From assembly GCA_020348445.1 (NCBI GenBank), contig CP070751.1:2575447-2625766 (forward strand): DNA of 50,320 bases. The letters run 5' to 3'. Positions 15,244 through 23,773 of this stretch are shown here, piece after piece. This DNA is from Thermoplasmata archaeon. Its GTDB lineage: Archaea > Thermoplasmatota > Thermoplasmata > GCA-020350865. The notes beneath the pieces are model-generated. The model did not search any database, had not been told where the DNA came from, and was given only the letters and a program-made list of their open reading frames with translations. The first letter of the stretch is position 1. Every line of letters begins with the position of its first letter. The position numbers and the translations under genes are program-made.

Positions 15244-16077
15244 ATGAGAATCAAGATTTTAGGGTCTGGACAGGATGCAGGCATACCGCATACTGGTTGT
15301 AATTGTGAGGTCTGCGATAAAGCAAGGGATCATAACGAGAATCGAAGATTGGGACCCTCGATAGCAATCCTAGATGACAATGGGGATTTTTGCTACCTAA
15401 TCGATGCATCACCTGATTTTAAATATCAATTGGATATGATCAGAGGGGAGATAAACGAGAAAAAGAGAAATGGAAGATTGCCCATAAGCGGAATATTATT
15501 AACCCATGCCCATCTCGGTCATTTCTCTGGACTATGGCAGCTTGGCAGAGAGGCTGTAAATGAAAATGAACTTCCCGTGTTTTGCACTCTTAAAATGAAA
15601 CATGTTCTTTTGGATAATTATCCGTTCAATCTCCTAATCCAAAATAAGAATATAGAAGTTGTGGAAATTCACCTCCAAAAAGAGTTCAAATTAAATGGAT
15701 TGACGGGCATACCAATTAAGGTTCCTCATAGAGACGAGGTTGGCGATACAGTTGGATATATTTTCCAATCAAAGAAGAGAATTATCTATATACCAGACAT
15801 TGACAGTTGGACAGATGAGGTATTAAATGAAATTAGAAATTCCGATATTGCTATAATCGATGGAACTTTTTATTCAAAGGGTGAAATACCTGAACATGAT
15901 GAGGTTCCACATCCTTCTATTCTCGAAACAATTACGTTATTGGGGGATATCAGAAATGAAATTTATTTCACCCATATCAACCATACAAACCCAATAAACA
16001 TAAAGGGGCAGGAAAGAAAGGAACTCGAAAGAAAAGGTTATAAGATCGCATACGACGGTATGACAATAGAAATATAA
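15244..16077 (+). CDS. PqqB-like metallo-beta-lactamase-fold hydrolase
   Basis: 277 residues. The opening GSGQDAGIPHTGCNCEVC is diagnostic of the PqqB-like branch, with Cys19, Cys21 and Cys24 forming a probable structural zinc site. The metal motif reads THAHLGH (His88, His90, His93), with glycine where classic enzymes have aspartate, as in PqqB. Further ligands are probably in VPHRDEVG, DGTFYS and THINHTNP. PqqB oxidises a peptide tyrosine during PQQ biosynthesis, but no pqqA, C, D or E accompanies this gene, so the substrate is open. 36 bases separate it from the QueG-like gene. Confidence 0.85.
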   Translation: MRIKILGSGQDAGIPHTGCNCEVCDKARDHNENRRLGPSIAILDDNGDFCYLIDASPDFKYQLDMIRGEINEKKRNGRLPISGILLTHAHLGHFSGLWQLGREAVNENELPVFCTLKMKHVLLDNYPFNLLIQNKNIEVVEIHLQKEFKLNGLTGIPIKVPHRDEVGDTVGYIFQSKKRIIYIPDIDSWTDEVLNEIRNSDIAIIDGTFYSKGEIPEHDEVPHPSILETITLLGDIRNEIYFTHINHTNPINIKGQERKELERKGYKIAYDGMTIEI

Positions 16078-16113
16078 AATTCCAAGTTTGGAATCTCAGT
16101 GAAGGTAATTGAG

Positions 16114-16833
16114 ATGCAGGACATAAAATCGAAAATAGAAAAGATCATACAGCGCAACACTAAAAATGAATACATTATAGATTTTTCATTTTTGGAAGGC
16201 TTAGTACCTAAGAAATTTAAAAAATTGAAATATGGTATCACAATCGGTATCAAATTGGATGATAGAATCGTAGATGATATCGCATCCGGCCCCACCTTGG
16301 AATATGCTGAACATTATCACCAGCTAAATACTACGCTGAACAAGATCGCAGGTAATACAAAAAATATGTTAAAAAGACAAGGATATGAAGCCGAAGTTAT
16401 CAAATCCACTCTTAGAACAAAGGAGGAGAAAAAATATCCTAACTACTTTAAGACATTAGCGGTCGAGTTCCCCCACAAAACAGCGGCAACAAGAAGCGGT
16501 CTTGGTTGGATAGGAAAGAGTGCACTTTTTATTTCGTACGAATTCGGCCCTCGAGTGAGACTTGTAACTGTGCTAACAAATAAATCCTTGGATTGTGGTC
16601 AACCAATTAAAACCGGTTTGTGCGGAACCTGCGACATCTGTATAAAAAAATGCCCTGCAAAAGCCTCAAATGGAAGAACCTGGACTGCGGGTATGAAAAG
16701 GGAGGATTTTTATGATGCGCATAAATGCAGAGAAACAGCCAAAGAATTGTCAATGGTGCGTATGGGAATAGACGAGATCATGTGTGGAATCTGCATTGCC
16801 GCATGTCCTATTGGAAAGAGGGAGGGTGGGTAG
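16114..16833 (+). CDS. QueG-like double [4Fe-4S] reductase-type protein
   Basis: 239 residues. The C-terminal half has the double-cluster ferredoxin pattern C170-x2-C173-x2-C176-x3-C180-P and C224-x2-C227-x3-C231-P, with Cys205 between them. RSGLGWIGKSALFIS matches the cobalamin-binding region of epoxyqueuosine reductase QueG. The protein is clearly shorter than bacterial QueG. Many archaeal homologues have unknown roles, possibly reductive dehalogenase-like or tRNA-modification chemistry. The ATG at 16114 follows AAGGT by 7 bases and is preferred over a GTG at 16099. The stop is two bases before the next start codon. Confidence 0.82.
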   Translation: MQDIKSKIEKIIQRNTKNEYIIDFSFLEGLVPKKFKKLKYGITIGIKLDDRIVDDIASGPTLEYAEHYHQLNTTLNKIAGNTKNMLKRQGYEAEVIKSTLRTKEEKKYPNYFKTLAVEFPHKTAATRSGLGWIGKSALFISYEFGPRVRLVTVLTNKSLDCGQPIKTGLCGTCDICIKKCPAKASNGRTWTAGMKREDFYDAHKCRETAKELSMVRMGIDEIMCGICIAACPIGKREGG

Positions 16834-16835
16834 AA

Positions 16836-17294
16836 GTGGAAATTTCAAAGGGGGATCAAAAGGATATTGATTCCTGTCTTTCTATTGCCAAGGAACTTAA
16901 ACAATACTTTACTGAAGAAGCGATTTTGAAAATGGGTGAAGACCTGAAATCCCATGTATTATATGTCGCTCTGGATTCAGTTGCGGTTGTGGGTTTCGTC
17001 ACTATTTATAATAAAAACAAACATGTAGCAGAGATATCATGGATTGGTGTTAAACTAGATTTTCAGCATCAGGGAATTGGTTCTGCATTGATTGATCATA
17101 TTACCTTTGATCTAAAATCTCAAGGAATCAAACTTCTGGAGGTAAAGACACTTGCAGAGGATGGAAAATATAAACCCTATGAGATAACACGAAGGTTCTA
17201 TGAGAAGATGGGATTTGTACATCTGGATACCATAGACCATTATCCTGGATGGGGGCCTGAAAATCCCTGCGCAATTTATATCAAGGTTTTGTAG
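16836..17294 (+). CDS. GNAT-family N-acetyltransferase
   Basis: 152 residues from a GTG at 16836, with a GGAGGGTGGG ribosome site directly upstream that overlaps the end of the QueG-like gene. The acetyl-CoA loop is seen as LDFQHQGIGSALIDH (Q-x-x-G-x-G/A), after the strand ISWIGV. The C-terminal Y.ITRRFYEKMGFVHLDTI is the usual alpha4-beta6 segment. The substrate is unknown. Translational coupling to the preceding Fe-S protein is likely given the 2-base gap. Confidence 0.85.
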   Translation: MEISKGDQKDIDSCLSIAKELKQYFTEEAILKMGEDLKSHVLYVALDSVAVVGFVTIYNKNKHVAEISWIGVKLDFQHQGIGSALIDHITFDLKSQGIKLLEVKTLAEDGKYKPYEITRRFYEKMGFVHLDTIDHYPGWGPENPCAIYIKVL

Positions 17295-17413
17295 TGCAAT
17301 CTTTCCTGAGAGAAGCATTTTTTGGGTCATTAATTCATTAAACCCATATCCACTAAATTCATATACCAGCACACCAATACCAGTAATTAGTGACGAAAGG
17401 GGAGAGGACCCCC

Positions 17414-18103
17414 ATGAAACATGATGCAGTCATCTTCGATCTATTTGGTACACTTGTGGACAACTTCTCTTTCCAAGAGCACCTGGATGTCCTTGAAGAA
17501 ATGGCAAAGACTCTTTCTGTTCCATCGGAAGATTTTATGAGCCTATGGCTTTATACCTTCGATGAACGGGTTAAAGGTGTGTACAAGAATCCTGAGTCAA
17601 ATATTGTATATATTTGCAAAGAACTCGGGATTAAGTTAGATAAACAAAGAATTTTAAAAGCCGGTAAGATAAGACGCAACTTCACACGCCGCACCTTAAA
17701 ACCACGGCAAGATGCTGTGAAAACCATGGAGCAACTGAAGGTAAAAGGATACAAAATCGGATTGATAACAGATTGCTCCTCAGAGGTACCATCCTATTGG
17801 AAAGACCTGCCCTTTGCCAAACTGGTGGATGTTCCAGTATTCTCATGCTTAACAGGATTAAAGAAGCCAGATCCACGAATATACAAGCTCGCCTGCAATC
17901 GTCTGGGTGTGAGCCCTGAAAAATGTTTTTATGTGGGCGATGGTAGCAGCTATGAACTGTCTGGAGCTTCCAAAGTTGGCATGAAACCAGTTCTGATTCA
18001 TACGCCTTCCGAGGATGAAAACGATTCCTATCAGGTAAATCCAGAAAGATGGTATGGGGATAAGGTTACAGGATTAAAAGAAATCCTGAGTCTTATCGAA
18101 TGA
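17414..18103 (+). CDS. HAD-superfamily hydrolase
   Basis: 229 residues. Motif I VIFDLFGTLVDNF (near residue 6) contains the nucleophile Asp and has the D-L-F-G-T-L form of the phosphoglycolate-phosphatase-like group. Motif II is GLITDCSSEVP, motif III the Lys in GLKKPDPRIYK, and motif IV VGDGSSYELSGASKVG. A helical cap (about residues 18-90) lies between motifs I and II. The ATG at 17414 places motif I at the family position; a GTG at 17390 is an alternative. Substrate unknown. Confidence 0.88.
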   Translation: MKHDAVIFDLFGTLVDNFSFQEHLDVLEEMAKTLSVPSEDFMSLWLYTFDERVKGVYKNPESNIVYICKELGIKLDKQRILKAGKIRRNFTRRTLKPRQDAVKTMEQLKVKGYKIGLITDCSSEVPSYWKDLPFAKLVDVPVFSCLTGLKKPDPRIYKLACNRLGVSPEKCFYVGDGSSYELSGASKVGMKPVLIHTPSEDENDSYQVNPERWYGDKVTGLKEILSLIE

Positions 18104-18209
18104 CACTATTTTTCAGAGGCGTATCTTCCATATCTTTAGGTCATTTCCCTTCCAAAAACTTCGTATAGTAAAAAATACAATATATATTATCAGATAGGAG
18201 GATACGTCC

Positions 18210-18578
18210 ATGAAAGGCAGATTATACTTGATTCATTGGCACCCCTTTGAAGCGCAGGAATACGCTATAAATCTACGTGCTGAAGGATGGCAGGTTGATG
18301 TTGAATCCAAGGACGGAGCCCAGGCAGGTAGAAAGATATTATCGGAAATACCAGATGCAGTTGTTATTTACCTGTCACGTTTACCTTCCCACGGATGTGT
18401 TACTGCTCGCAGCCTAAGGGCATATAAGGAAGGCCGAGACCTACCCATTGTTTTCGTGGATGGAAAGGAGGAAGCCATAGAAATGACCAAGATTAAGGTT
18501 CCTGATTGTGTATTCACCACCTCAGATGAATTGGAAAATGTTTTATCGAGGGTCTCAAAGATCGGGAAAATAGAATGA
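18210..18578 (+). CDS. Degenerate receiver-like (CheY-fold) single-domain protein
   Basis: 122 residues with the alternating pattern of a response-regulator receiver: GRLYLIHWHPFEAQEYAINL, then VDVESKDGAQAGRKI, IPDAVVIYLSRLPSHG, LPIVFVDGKEE and DCVFTTSDELENVL. The phospho-acceptor Asp position is occupied by Tyr in VVIYL, the Thr/Ser position is Asp, and the C-terminal Lys-Pro switch is Thr-Ser. If the alignment is right, it cannot be phosphorylated in the normal way. A GGAGGATACGTCC ribosome region precedes the ATG. No histidine kinase is nearby. The fold call is by pattern only. Confidence 0.6.
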   Translation: MKGRLYLIHWHPFEAQEYAINLRAEGWQVDVESKDGAQAGRKILSEIPDAVVIYLSRLPSHGCVTARSLRAYKEGRDLPIVFVDGKEEAIEMTKIKVPDCVFTTSDELENVLSRVSKIGKIE

Positions 18579-18691
18579 GCACTCATTCATGACTTCATGA
18601 AAATATGTATCACAAATTTTCTATAGCACTATGTCTTTTCTCATATACGCATTGTTATGCATTAGAAAATATATCATATAGGTGGTATTAT

Positions 18692-19123
18692 TTGATAAGG
18701 AGAGTGAAAATACAAGATCATTCTGAGATTATAACATTGCTAAAACAATTATGGCCAAATGCTCCACCGAATCCCGAAGAACTTGGTGGCTTGGTTGACC
18801 AGTACATCCAAAACGAGAATTATGATATTTACTGTTATGAGGAAGATAAAATATTGGGAATCATTACCTTTAGCAAAAGACATGCTTTCTTCTATCAGGG
18901 GAAAGTGGCCATCATCGAGGATCTTGTAATAGATGAACCACACAGGGGAAAGGGAATAGGAAAGGAGCTTGTGGAATACGTTGAGGAAGAACTTAAGAGG
19001 CAGGGGATACTGAACATTGAGTTATCATCTGATTTACAAAGAACCGGTGCCCATGAATTCTGGGAAAAGATGGGATATACAAAATCAGGTTATCATTTCA
19101 GAAAAATCTTCAACAACAGGTAA
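18692..19123 (+). CDS. GNAT-family N-acetyltransferase
   Basis: 143 residues from a TTG at 18692. The TTG is preferred because an AGGTGG site lies 6 bases upstream and the family fold begins at IRRVKIQDHSEI; an ATG at 18605 would add a non-conserved hydrophobic segment. The acetyl-CoA motif reads EDLVIDEPHRGKGIGKELVE, a near-consensus R/Q-x-x-G-x-G/A loop, followed by HEFWEKMGYTKSGYHF at the C terminus. Substrate unknown. It lies 9 bases upstream of the toroid gene at 19133. Confidence 0.87.
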   Translation: MIRRVKIQDHSEIITLLKQLWPNAPPNPEELGGLVDQYIQNENYDIYCYEEDKILGIITFSKRHAFFYQGKVAIIEDLVIDEPHRGKGIGKELVEYVEEELKRQGILNIELSSDLQRTGAHEFWEKMGYTKSGYHFRKIFNNR

Positions 19124-19132
19124 ACAGGGATT

Positions 19133-20176
19133 ATGATGATACACACAAAACATTCAAAGGCAAGTAAAGTAAGCAATTGGAAATCATTTTTAAAAAACGA
19201 TCCTGTACAATGGTTGCTGGAACCCGATAATCCATCAGTCAGATATTTTACCCTACGGGATATTCAAGGAATATCAGATAAGAATAAAGATGTAATTACT
19301 GCTAAAAAAGAAATAATGACAGAAGGACTGGTTCCCAAAATCCTGGCCAAGCAAAAGGCTGGAGGTTATTGGGGAAAACCTGAAGATTTCTACGAGAGAT
19401 CGAAGTACAGGGGTACAGTATGGAATTTCATAATACTAGCGGAGTTAGGTGCGGATGGGAATGACAAGCGTATAAAATTGACGAGTGAGTTCATTTTAAA
19501 ATGGTCCCAGGACAAAAGAAGTGGGGGATTTGCCCATCAGGGGTCAAAGTATAATGGTGGACAACATAGCGGGGTTATTCCATGTCTTACCGGTAATTTG
19601 TTATGGAGCCTCATCCGGTTCGGCTACCTAAACGATCCCAGGATCAAAAAAGGTATCAGGTGGATCACCACCTATCAGAGGTTCGATGATAAGATAAAGG
19701 TGGCACCAACCGGGTGGCCCTATGACAGGTGGAAGAACTGCTGGGGAAGGCACTCATGCCATATGGGAGTTGTCAAGATAATGAAAGCACTTGCCGAGAT
19801 TCCGAAAAGTAAAAGGACCAAAGCGGTAAATAGAACAATCGAGGAGGGGGCAGAGTATCTTTTAAAACACCATATCTACAAGCGTAGCCGCAACCTTAAA
19901 AAGGTCTCTAAGCCTCAATGGGTAAAATTCGGTTTTCCCTTGATGTACCAGTCTGATGCCATGGAAGTCATGGGAATATTGACAAGATTGGGTTTTCGGG
20001 ATGATAGAATGCAGGAGGCCTTGGATCTTATACTTTCCAAACAGAATGAAGAGGGCAAATGGAATCTTGAGAATACCTTCAATGGACGCTATTTAGTGAA
20101 TATCGAACACAAGGATAAACCAAGCAAATGGGTCACCATGAATGCAATAAAGGTTTTGAAGCAGTATTACGGATAG
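19133..20176 (+). CDS. Alpha/alpha-toroid protein (terpenoid cyclase/prenyltransferase-like fold)
   Basis: 347 residues. QW-like and helix-hairpin repeats suggest an alpha/alpha barrel: LAKQKAGGYWGKPEDFY, WSQDKRSGGFAHQG, GRHSCHMGVVKIM and SKQNEEGKWNLENTF. The conserved VRYFTLRDIQG near the N terminus (PSVRYFTLRD) is shared in style with the second toroid protein at 25411, which has PSIRFKILTKV. No DxDD cyclisation motif is visible, so triterpene cyclase activity is unlikely. Homologues are usually left as hypothetical or 'prenyltransferase/squalene oxidase repeat' proteins. Function unknown. Confidence 0.7.
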   Translation: MMIHTKHSKASKVSNWKSFLKNDPVQWLLEPDNPSVRYFTLRDIQGISDKNKDVITAKKEIMTEGLVPKILAKQKAGGYWGKPEDFYERSKYRGTVWNFIILAELGADGNDKRIKLTSEFILKWSQDKRSGGFAHQGSKYNGGQHSGVIPCLTGNLLWSLIRFGYLNDPRIKKGIRWITTYQRFDDKIKVAPTGWPYDRWKNCWGRHSCHMGVVKIMKALAEIPKSKRTKAVNRTIEEGAEYLLKHHIYKRSRNLKKVSKPQWVKFGFPLMYQSDAMEVMGILTRLGFRDDRMQEALDLILSKQNEEGKWNLENTFNGRYLVNIEHKDKPSKWVTMNAIKVLKQYYG

Positions 20177-20197
20177 AACTATACATTTGGCCGAGGA

Positions 20198-21382
20198 TTG
20201 GATAATTTGATAGAAATCAATGAGGGGAAAATAAACAGTTTCTGTTTAAAAAAGCAACATCTTACTGACGACTCGAAAATCAATGACATAGTAAAAATCA
20301 CAAAGGACATTGGCGGTTTACATGCCACTTCATCTGCCACAACCTACCTATCACTTTTTGTTAGGACAAATAAATTTCAAAGAGATTACCTAAATAAAGA
20401 ATTATATGTAAAGAGAAACCTGGGGAAGGTAAGATATGTGAGGGGAACTATTTACGTTCTTCCGAAAGATAAGATACCTTTTGCATATTCGGCCATACGA
20501 AGCTATATTTATCCTCTTTCCTGCAAATATGCAGAATATCATGGGATATCTGATGGGGATTACAGAAGAATATCTAAACAGATTTTAAAAGCCCTTGACA
20601 GAAAAGCCATGACCGCCAAGGAAATAAAAAAGGCCGCGGGAATAAAATCCAAGATCTCACAAATTCTAAATCTCATGTGTGATGATGGACAATTGATCCG
20701 CGCAAAACCAAAAGGAGAATGGAAAAGCAATCTGCATACCTACTGCAGAATGGACCAATATTTTCCTGGCCTTGAACTTTTTACTCTGGATGAATCAGAA
20801 GCAAAGAAACAGGTGATACTACAGTACATCAATTCCTTTGGACCTGTGACCTTAAATGATATAACGTGGTGGACAAAATTTCATAAGACGAAGATAAGGG
20901 CGATATTGCCAGATATTGAAGATGAGATAATCCAGGTAAAAGTTACGGAAAATAATGAACCTCATTATATCTTGACCACCCAAAAAAAAGCTCTCCAATC
21001 AACGAGAGTCAAAAAGAAACCCATGGTAAATCTGCTCCCTACTCTCGATACATATATAATGGGCTATAAAGACAGGGAAAGATACATTGATTTGGAATAT
21101 TATGATTATGTGTTCGACCGGTCTGGAAATGGAGTATCTTCTATTTTCATCGATGGAAAGATACATGGAGTGTGGGATTTTGCAGAAAAACCTGAACCCA
21201 TTGTTAAACTATTCTACTTTAAGGATGTAAAAAAGGTACACGAAAAACAGATTCAATCAAAAGCAAAAAATATTGGAAAATTCATAGCGGGATGCGAAGT
21301 AGGAATTAGAAAATGTAAACACATGGCCCCATTATCAAAAAGGACTGCTGGGGGCTTTATGTCACCCCTTAAGGATTGTTGA
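20198..21382 (+). CDS. AlkZ/YcaQ-like winged-helix protein (HTH_42), possible DNA glycosylase
   Basis: 394 residues. The N-terminal block [20 protein letters not shown] followed by [15 protein letters not shown] matches the HTH_42 family, whose characterised members AlkZ and YcaQ unhook interstrand crosslinks or excise alkylated bases. The catalytic Q-x-Q/Q-x-D position is His42-Ala-Thr44 here, a variant found in uncharacterised relatives. A winged-helix segment ([20 protein letters not shown]) and a C-terminal barrel ([31 protein letters not shown]) follow. The start is a TTG at 20198; no ATG is in frame nearby. It lies between a toroid protein and MsrA. Activity is uncertain because of the altered motif. 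Confidence 0.78.
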   Translation: MDNLIEINEGKINSFCLKKQHLTDDSKINDIVKITKDIGGLHATSSATTYLSLFVRTNKFQRDYLNKELYVKRNLGKVRYVRGTIYVLPKDKIPFAYSAIRSYIYPLSCKYAEYHGISDGDYRRISKQILKALDRKAMTAKEIKKAAGIKSKISQILNLMCDDGQLIRAKPKGEWKSNLHTYCRMDQYFPGLELFTLDESEAKKQVILQYINSFGPVTLNDITWWTKFHKTKIRAILPDIEDEIIQVKVTENNEPHYILTTQKKALQSTRVKKKPMVNLLPTLDTYIMGYKDRERYIDLEYYDYVFDRSGNGVSSIFIDGKIHGVWDFAEKPEPIVKLFYFKDVKKVHEKQIQSKAKNIGKFIAGCEVGIRKCKHMAPLSKRTAGGFMSPLKDC

Positions 21383-21407
21383 GTTAACACATAGGAAAGG
21401 GATTTAT

Positions 21408-21881
21408 ATGGAAAAAGCCATGTTTGGAGCAGGATGTTTCTGGGGAGTGGAAGCAGCATTTCGCAAGGTAAAAGGCGTGGTATCCGCAGCAGTGGGCTAC
21501 ATGGGGGGAACTTTGGAAAATCCAACATACAAGGATGTGTGCACAGACAAAACCGGTCATGCCGAGGTTGTCCAAGTTGAGTTCGATCCTAAAGTGATTT
21601 CATATGAGGAGCTTTTGAAAGTGTTTTGGGATATACATGATCCTACCCAGTTAAACAGGCAGGGACCTGATTTCGGCACCCAATACAGGTCCGTTATCTT
21701 TTACCACAATGAGGAGCAGAATAAATTGGCAATTGCTTCAAAGGAGCAACTTCAACAATCTGGAAAATATGAGGGGGAAATTGTAACAGAAATAACTCCT
21801 GCTACTGTATTTTACAGGGCCGAAGAGTACCATCAAAGATACCATGAAAAACATGGGATTGATAGTTGCGGTATTAGGTGA
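21408..21881 (+). CDS. msrA: Peptide-methionine (S)-S-oxide reductase MsrA
   Basis: 157 residues. The catalytic [10 protein letters not shown] motif sits at residues 9-18, with nucleophile Cys10. [31 protein letters not shown] (spread over about 40-70), [16 protein letters not shown] and QYRSVIFYH are all standard MsrA blocks. Cys150 near the C terminus (DSCGIR) is a candidate resolving cysteine. It repairs oxidised methionine. The stop overlaps or abuts the start of the following membrane-protein gene. Confidence 0.96.
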   Translation: MEKAMFGAGCFWGVEAAFRKVKGVVSAAVGYMGGTLENPTYKDVCTDKTGHAEVVQVEFDPKVISYEELLKVFWDIHDPTQLNRQGPDFGTQYRSVIFYHNEEQNKLAIASKEQLQQSGKYEGEIVTEITPATVFYRAEEYHQRYHEKHGIDSCGIR

Positions 21882-21886
21882 GGTAT

Positions 21887-22381
21887 GTGAATTCCGATTA
21901 TATCTACGAAGAAAAGATATTTGCCAAGGTAATCGGAGGTTTACTTGGTGGGATTTCGGTTATAATGCTGATCATATTACTCTATCAGATTACGGTGAGC
22001 CCACTTGGTGATGATCCAACACCTACAATCTTCTTCTTGATTATGTTCATTATCTTCATTATACTTACGCTCATGTTCTCCAGACTTATTATAAGAATAT
22101 CATTTCAATCCATTACAGTTGGATTTGGCATTATAAAAAAAAGAATTCCCTTGGAAAATATCGAGAACTGCGAAATTGATAAAACATCTGCCATAAGATA
22201 TGGAGGAGCGGGCATACGCACAGCCAGGGTAAAGGGAGAATGGGTATTGGTCTACAATGTTGTTGGAGGGGCAAGATGTGTGCTAAAGTTAAAAGAGGGG
22301 AGATTTAAAAAGTTCGTGTTCTCCACAAAAAATCCCGAGGAAATTGTAAATATTGTCAAAGGACAACTTGCTTTGGGATGA
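21887..22381 (+). CDS. Two-span membrane protein with PH-like cytoplasmic domain
   Basis: 164 residues. Two hydrophobic spans, FAKVIGGLLGGISVIMLIIL and FFLIMFIIFIILTLMF, are followed by a beta-rich domain (ISFQSITVGFGIIKKRIPLE, YGGAGIRTARVKGEWV, GARCVLKLKEGRF) resembling bacterial PH-like membrane proteins. GTG at 21887 is preferred because GGTGA lies 5 bases upstream; GTG at 21878 overlaps the MsrA stop. Function unknown. The tight spacing suggests co-transcription with msrA. Confidence 0.75.
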   Translation: MNSDYIYEEKIFAKVIGGLLGGISVIMLIILLYQITVSPLGDDPTPTIFFLIMFIIFIILTLMFSRLIIRISFQSITVGFGIIKKRIPLENIENCEIDKTSAIRYGGAGIRTARVKGEWVLVYNVVGGARCVLKLKEGRFKKFVFSTKNPEEIVNIVKGQLALG

Positions 22382-22585
22382 ATCCTAAATAGGAGATGAA
22401 AAATAGTTAAACCGTCAGTTTTCGACACATAATTGATGGGTAATATCGGCTTTTCGAAATATCTTTATTTATTCATCAAAAGTCCCTTTCCAATTCGATG
22501 ACTAAAATTACAAGGGCATTTTTAAAAATTTAATATATTTACTTTATAAATGAACTAATAAATTTTAATTAGTTTTATTGTTCTC

Positions 22586-23527
22586 TTATCCATAATTGGA
22601 ATAGCCTTTAGTGCTCGATTGAAATACCCAATCGCTATCTGAATCTGTATCAGCACCATCAGGAATTCGTTGCCATGTATTATCATCATCGTAACTATCT
22701 GTTTTAACAAGAGTTGAATCAACTTCAAAAGAAGAAGGATTCATGAGAATTACTTTTTCCTTTGAGTTATTTAGCCATTCACCACTTAATAAAATAATCT
22801 CATATCCTCCAGGATCTATTGATCCGGCTAGTGAAAGACCATTATCATCTTTATTCAATAAATACCAACTAGTAAAATTTATGGAGTTATTAGTCGGATT
22901 AAAAAGCTCTACCCATTCGTTATCACTATCCGAACCAGTAGGGTTGAGTTCAATTTCATTGATTATTAATCGACCTTGTGATTCGTTATTCGAACGTCCT
23001 CTTGTACCATGGACGAATGCCCAATCACTATCTGAATCAGTATCCATTGCATTTGGTATTCTTGACCAAGTGTAGTGATTATCTGAAATGTCTGTTAAGA
23101 TTGGAGTGGAATCTATTATCACACGATTCTCATTTAAAAGGATCAGCCTTTCGGCACTATTATCAAGCCATGGACCTGAAATAAACCACACCACATAACG
23201 ATAAGGAGATATTGTAGATGAGAGTGAATGACGATCCCCCTTATTATTTTGTATAGCCCAATCCATTACCCATAAAGTTTGGTTCGTTGGATTATAAAGT
23301 TCGACATATTCATTTACACTATCTGGACCCTTAGGATTAGGTTCAAATTCATTGATTATTAATTGGTTTTCTGGGTATTTTGCTGGGGGTTTCTCAGTGG
23401 ATTCATCTGAACTAGATTCATCTTTATTATATCTCTCATCAATAACAAAATACAAACCTAATACACCAATCAAAATGAAACAAACAATTAATAATACTAA
23501 TATAATTTTCTTTATTTCCCTCGACAT
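22586..23527 (-). CDS. Membrane-anchored protein with two lamin-tail domains
   Basis: 313 residues. An N-terminal signal anchor (KKIILVLLIVCFILIGVLGLYFVI) is followed by a Ser/Glu-rich linker and two lamin-tail (LTD) domains. The first begins QLIINEFEPNPKGPDSVNEY with VELYNPTNQTL; the second begins RLIINEIELNPTGSDSDNEW with VELFNPTNNSI. Each ends with a matching IP-x-x-x-DTDSDSDW segment. Extracellular LTD domains in prokaryotes occur in surface proteins and nucleases, but no nuclease domain is present. Base composition is visibly more A/T-rich than its neighbours. Surface display is inferred; no partner is obvious. Confidence 0.85.
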   Translation of the reverse strand: MSREIKKIILVLLIVCFILIGVLGLYFVIDERYNKDESSSDESTEKPPAKYPENQLIINEFEPNPKGPDSVNEYVELYNPTNQTLWVMDWAIQNNKGDRHSLSSTISPYRYVVWFISGPWLDNSAERLILLNENRVIIDSTPILTDISDNHYTWSRIPNAMDTDSDSDWAFVHGTRGRSNNESQGRLIINEIELNPTGSDSDNEWVELFNPTNNSINFTSWYLLNKDDNGLSLAGSIDPGGYEIILLSGEWLNNSKEKVILMNPSSFEVDSTLVKTDSYDDDNTWQRIPDGADTDSDSDWVFQSSTKGYSNYG

Positions 23528-23773
23528 ATTTTTGGGGCCTCCCTGTTAATGCATTTTTTTAGAGTTTGAACCGCCCTTCACATCCGAAGCTTAATTTTCT
23601 ACAATTTTAGATTGAATTATTGACATATAAACCTTTTCTTAATGGATGTTACCCTATATTTCCCATTTAAGTTAACTATGATAAATAAAATTCAAATATT
23701 TTCATTTCAAAAAATTATTTAATCTTCAACCCCTTACAATGTATTACTAACTATCCAATAATGGAGGTATATC

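Noticed and set aside
17112..17372. 86-codon minus-strand frame covering the end of the GNAT gene and the spacer
   Set aside because: It overlaps the conserved C terminus of the GNAT acetyltransferase in antisense and has no family features or ribosome site.
23550..23600. A GGTTCAAA-like string on the minus strand, suggesting a tRNA T-loop
   Set aside because: The flanking bases do not form a T-stem or an acceptor stem, and no anticodon arm is present.
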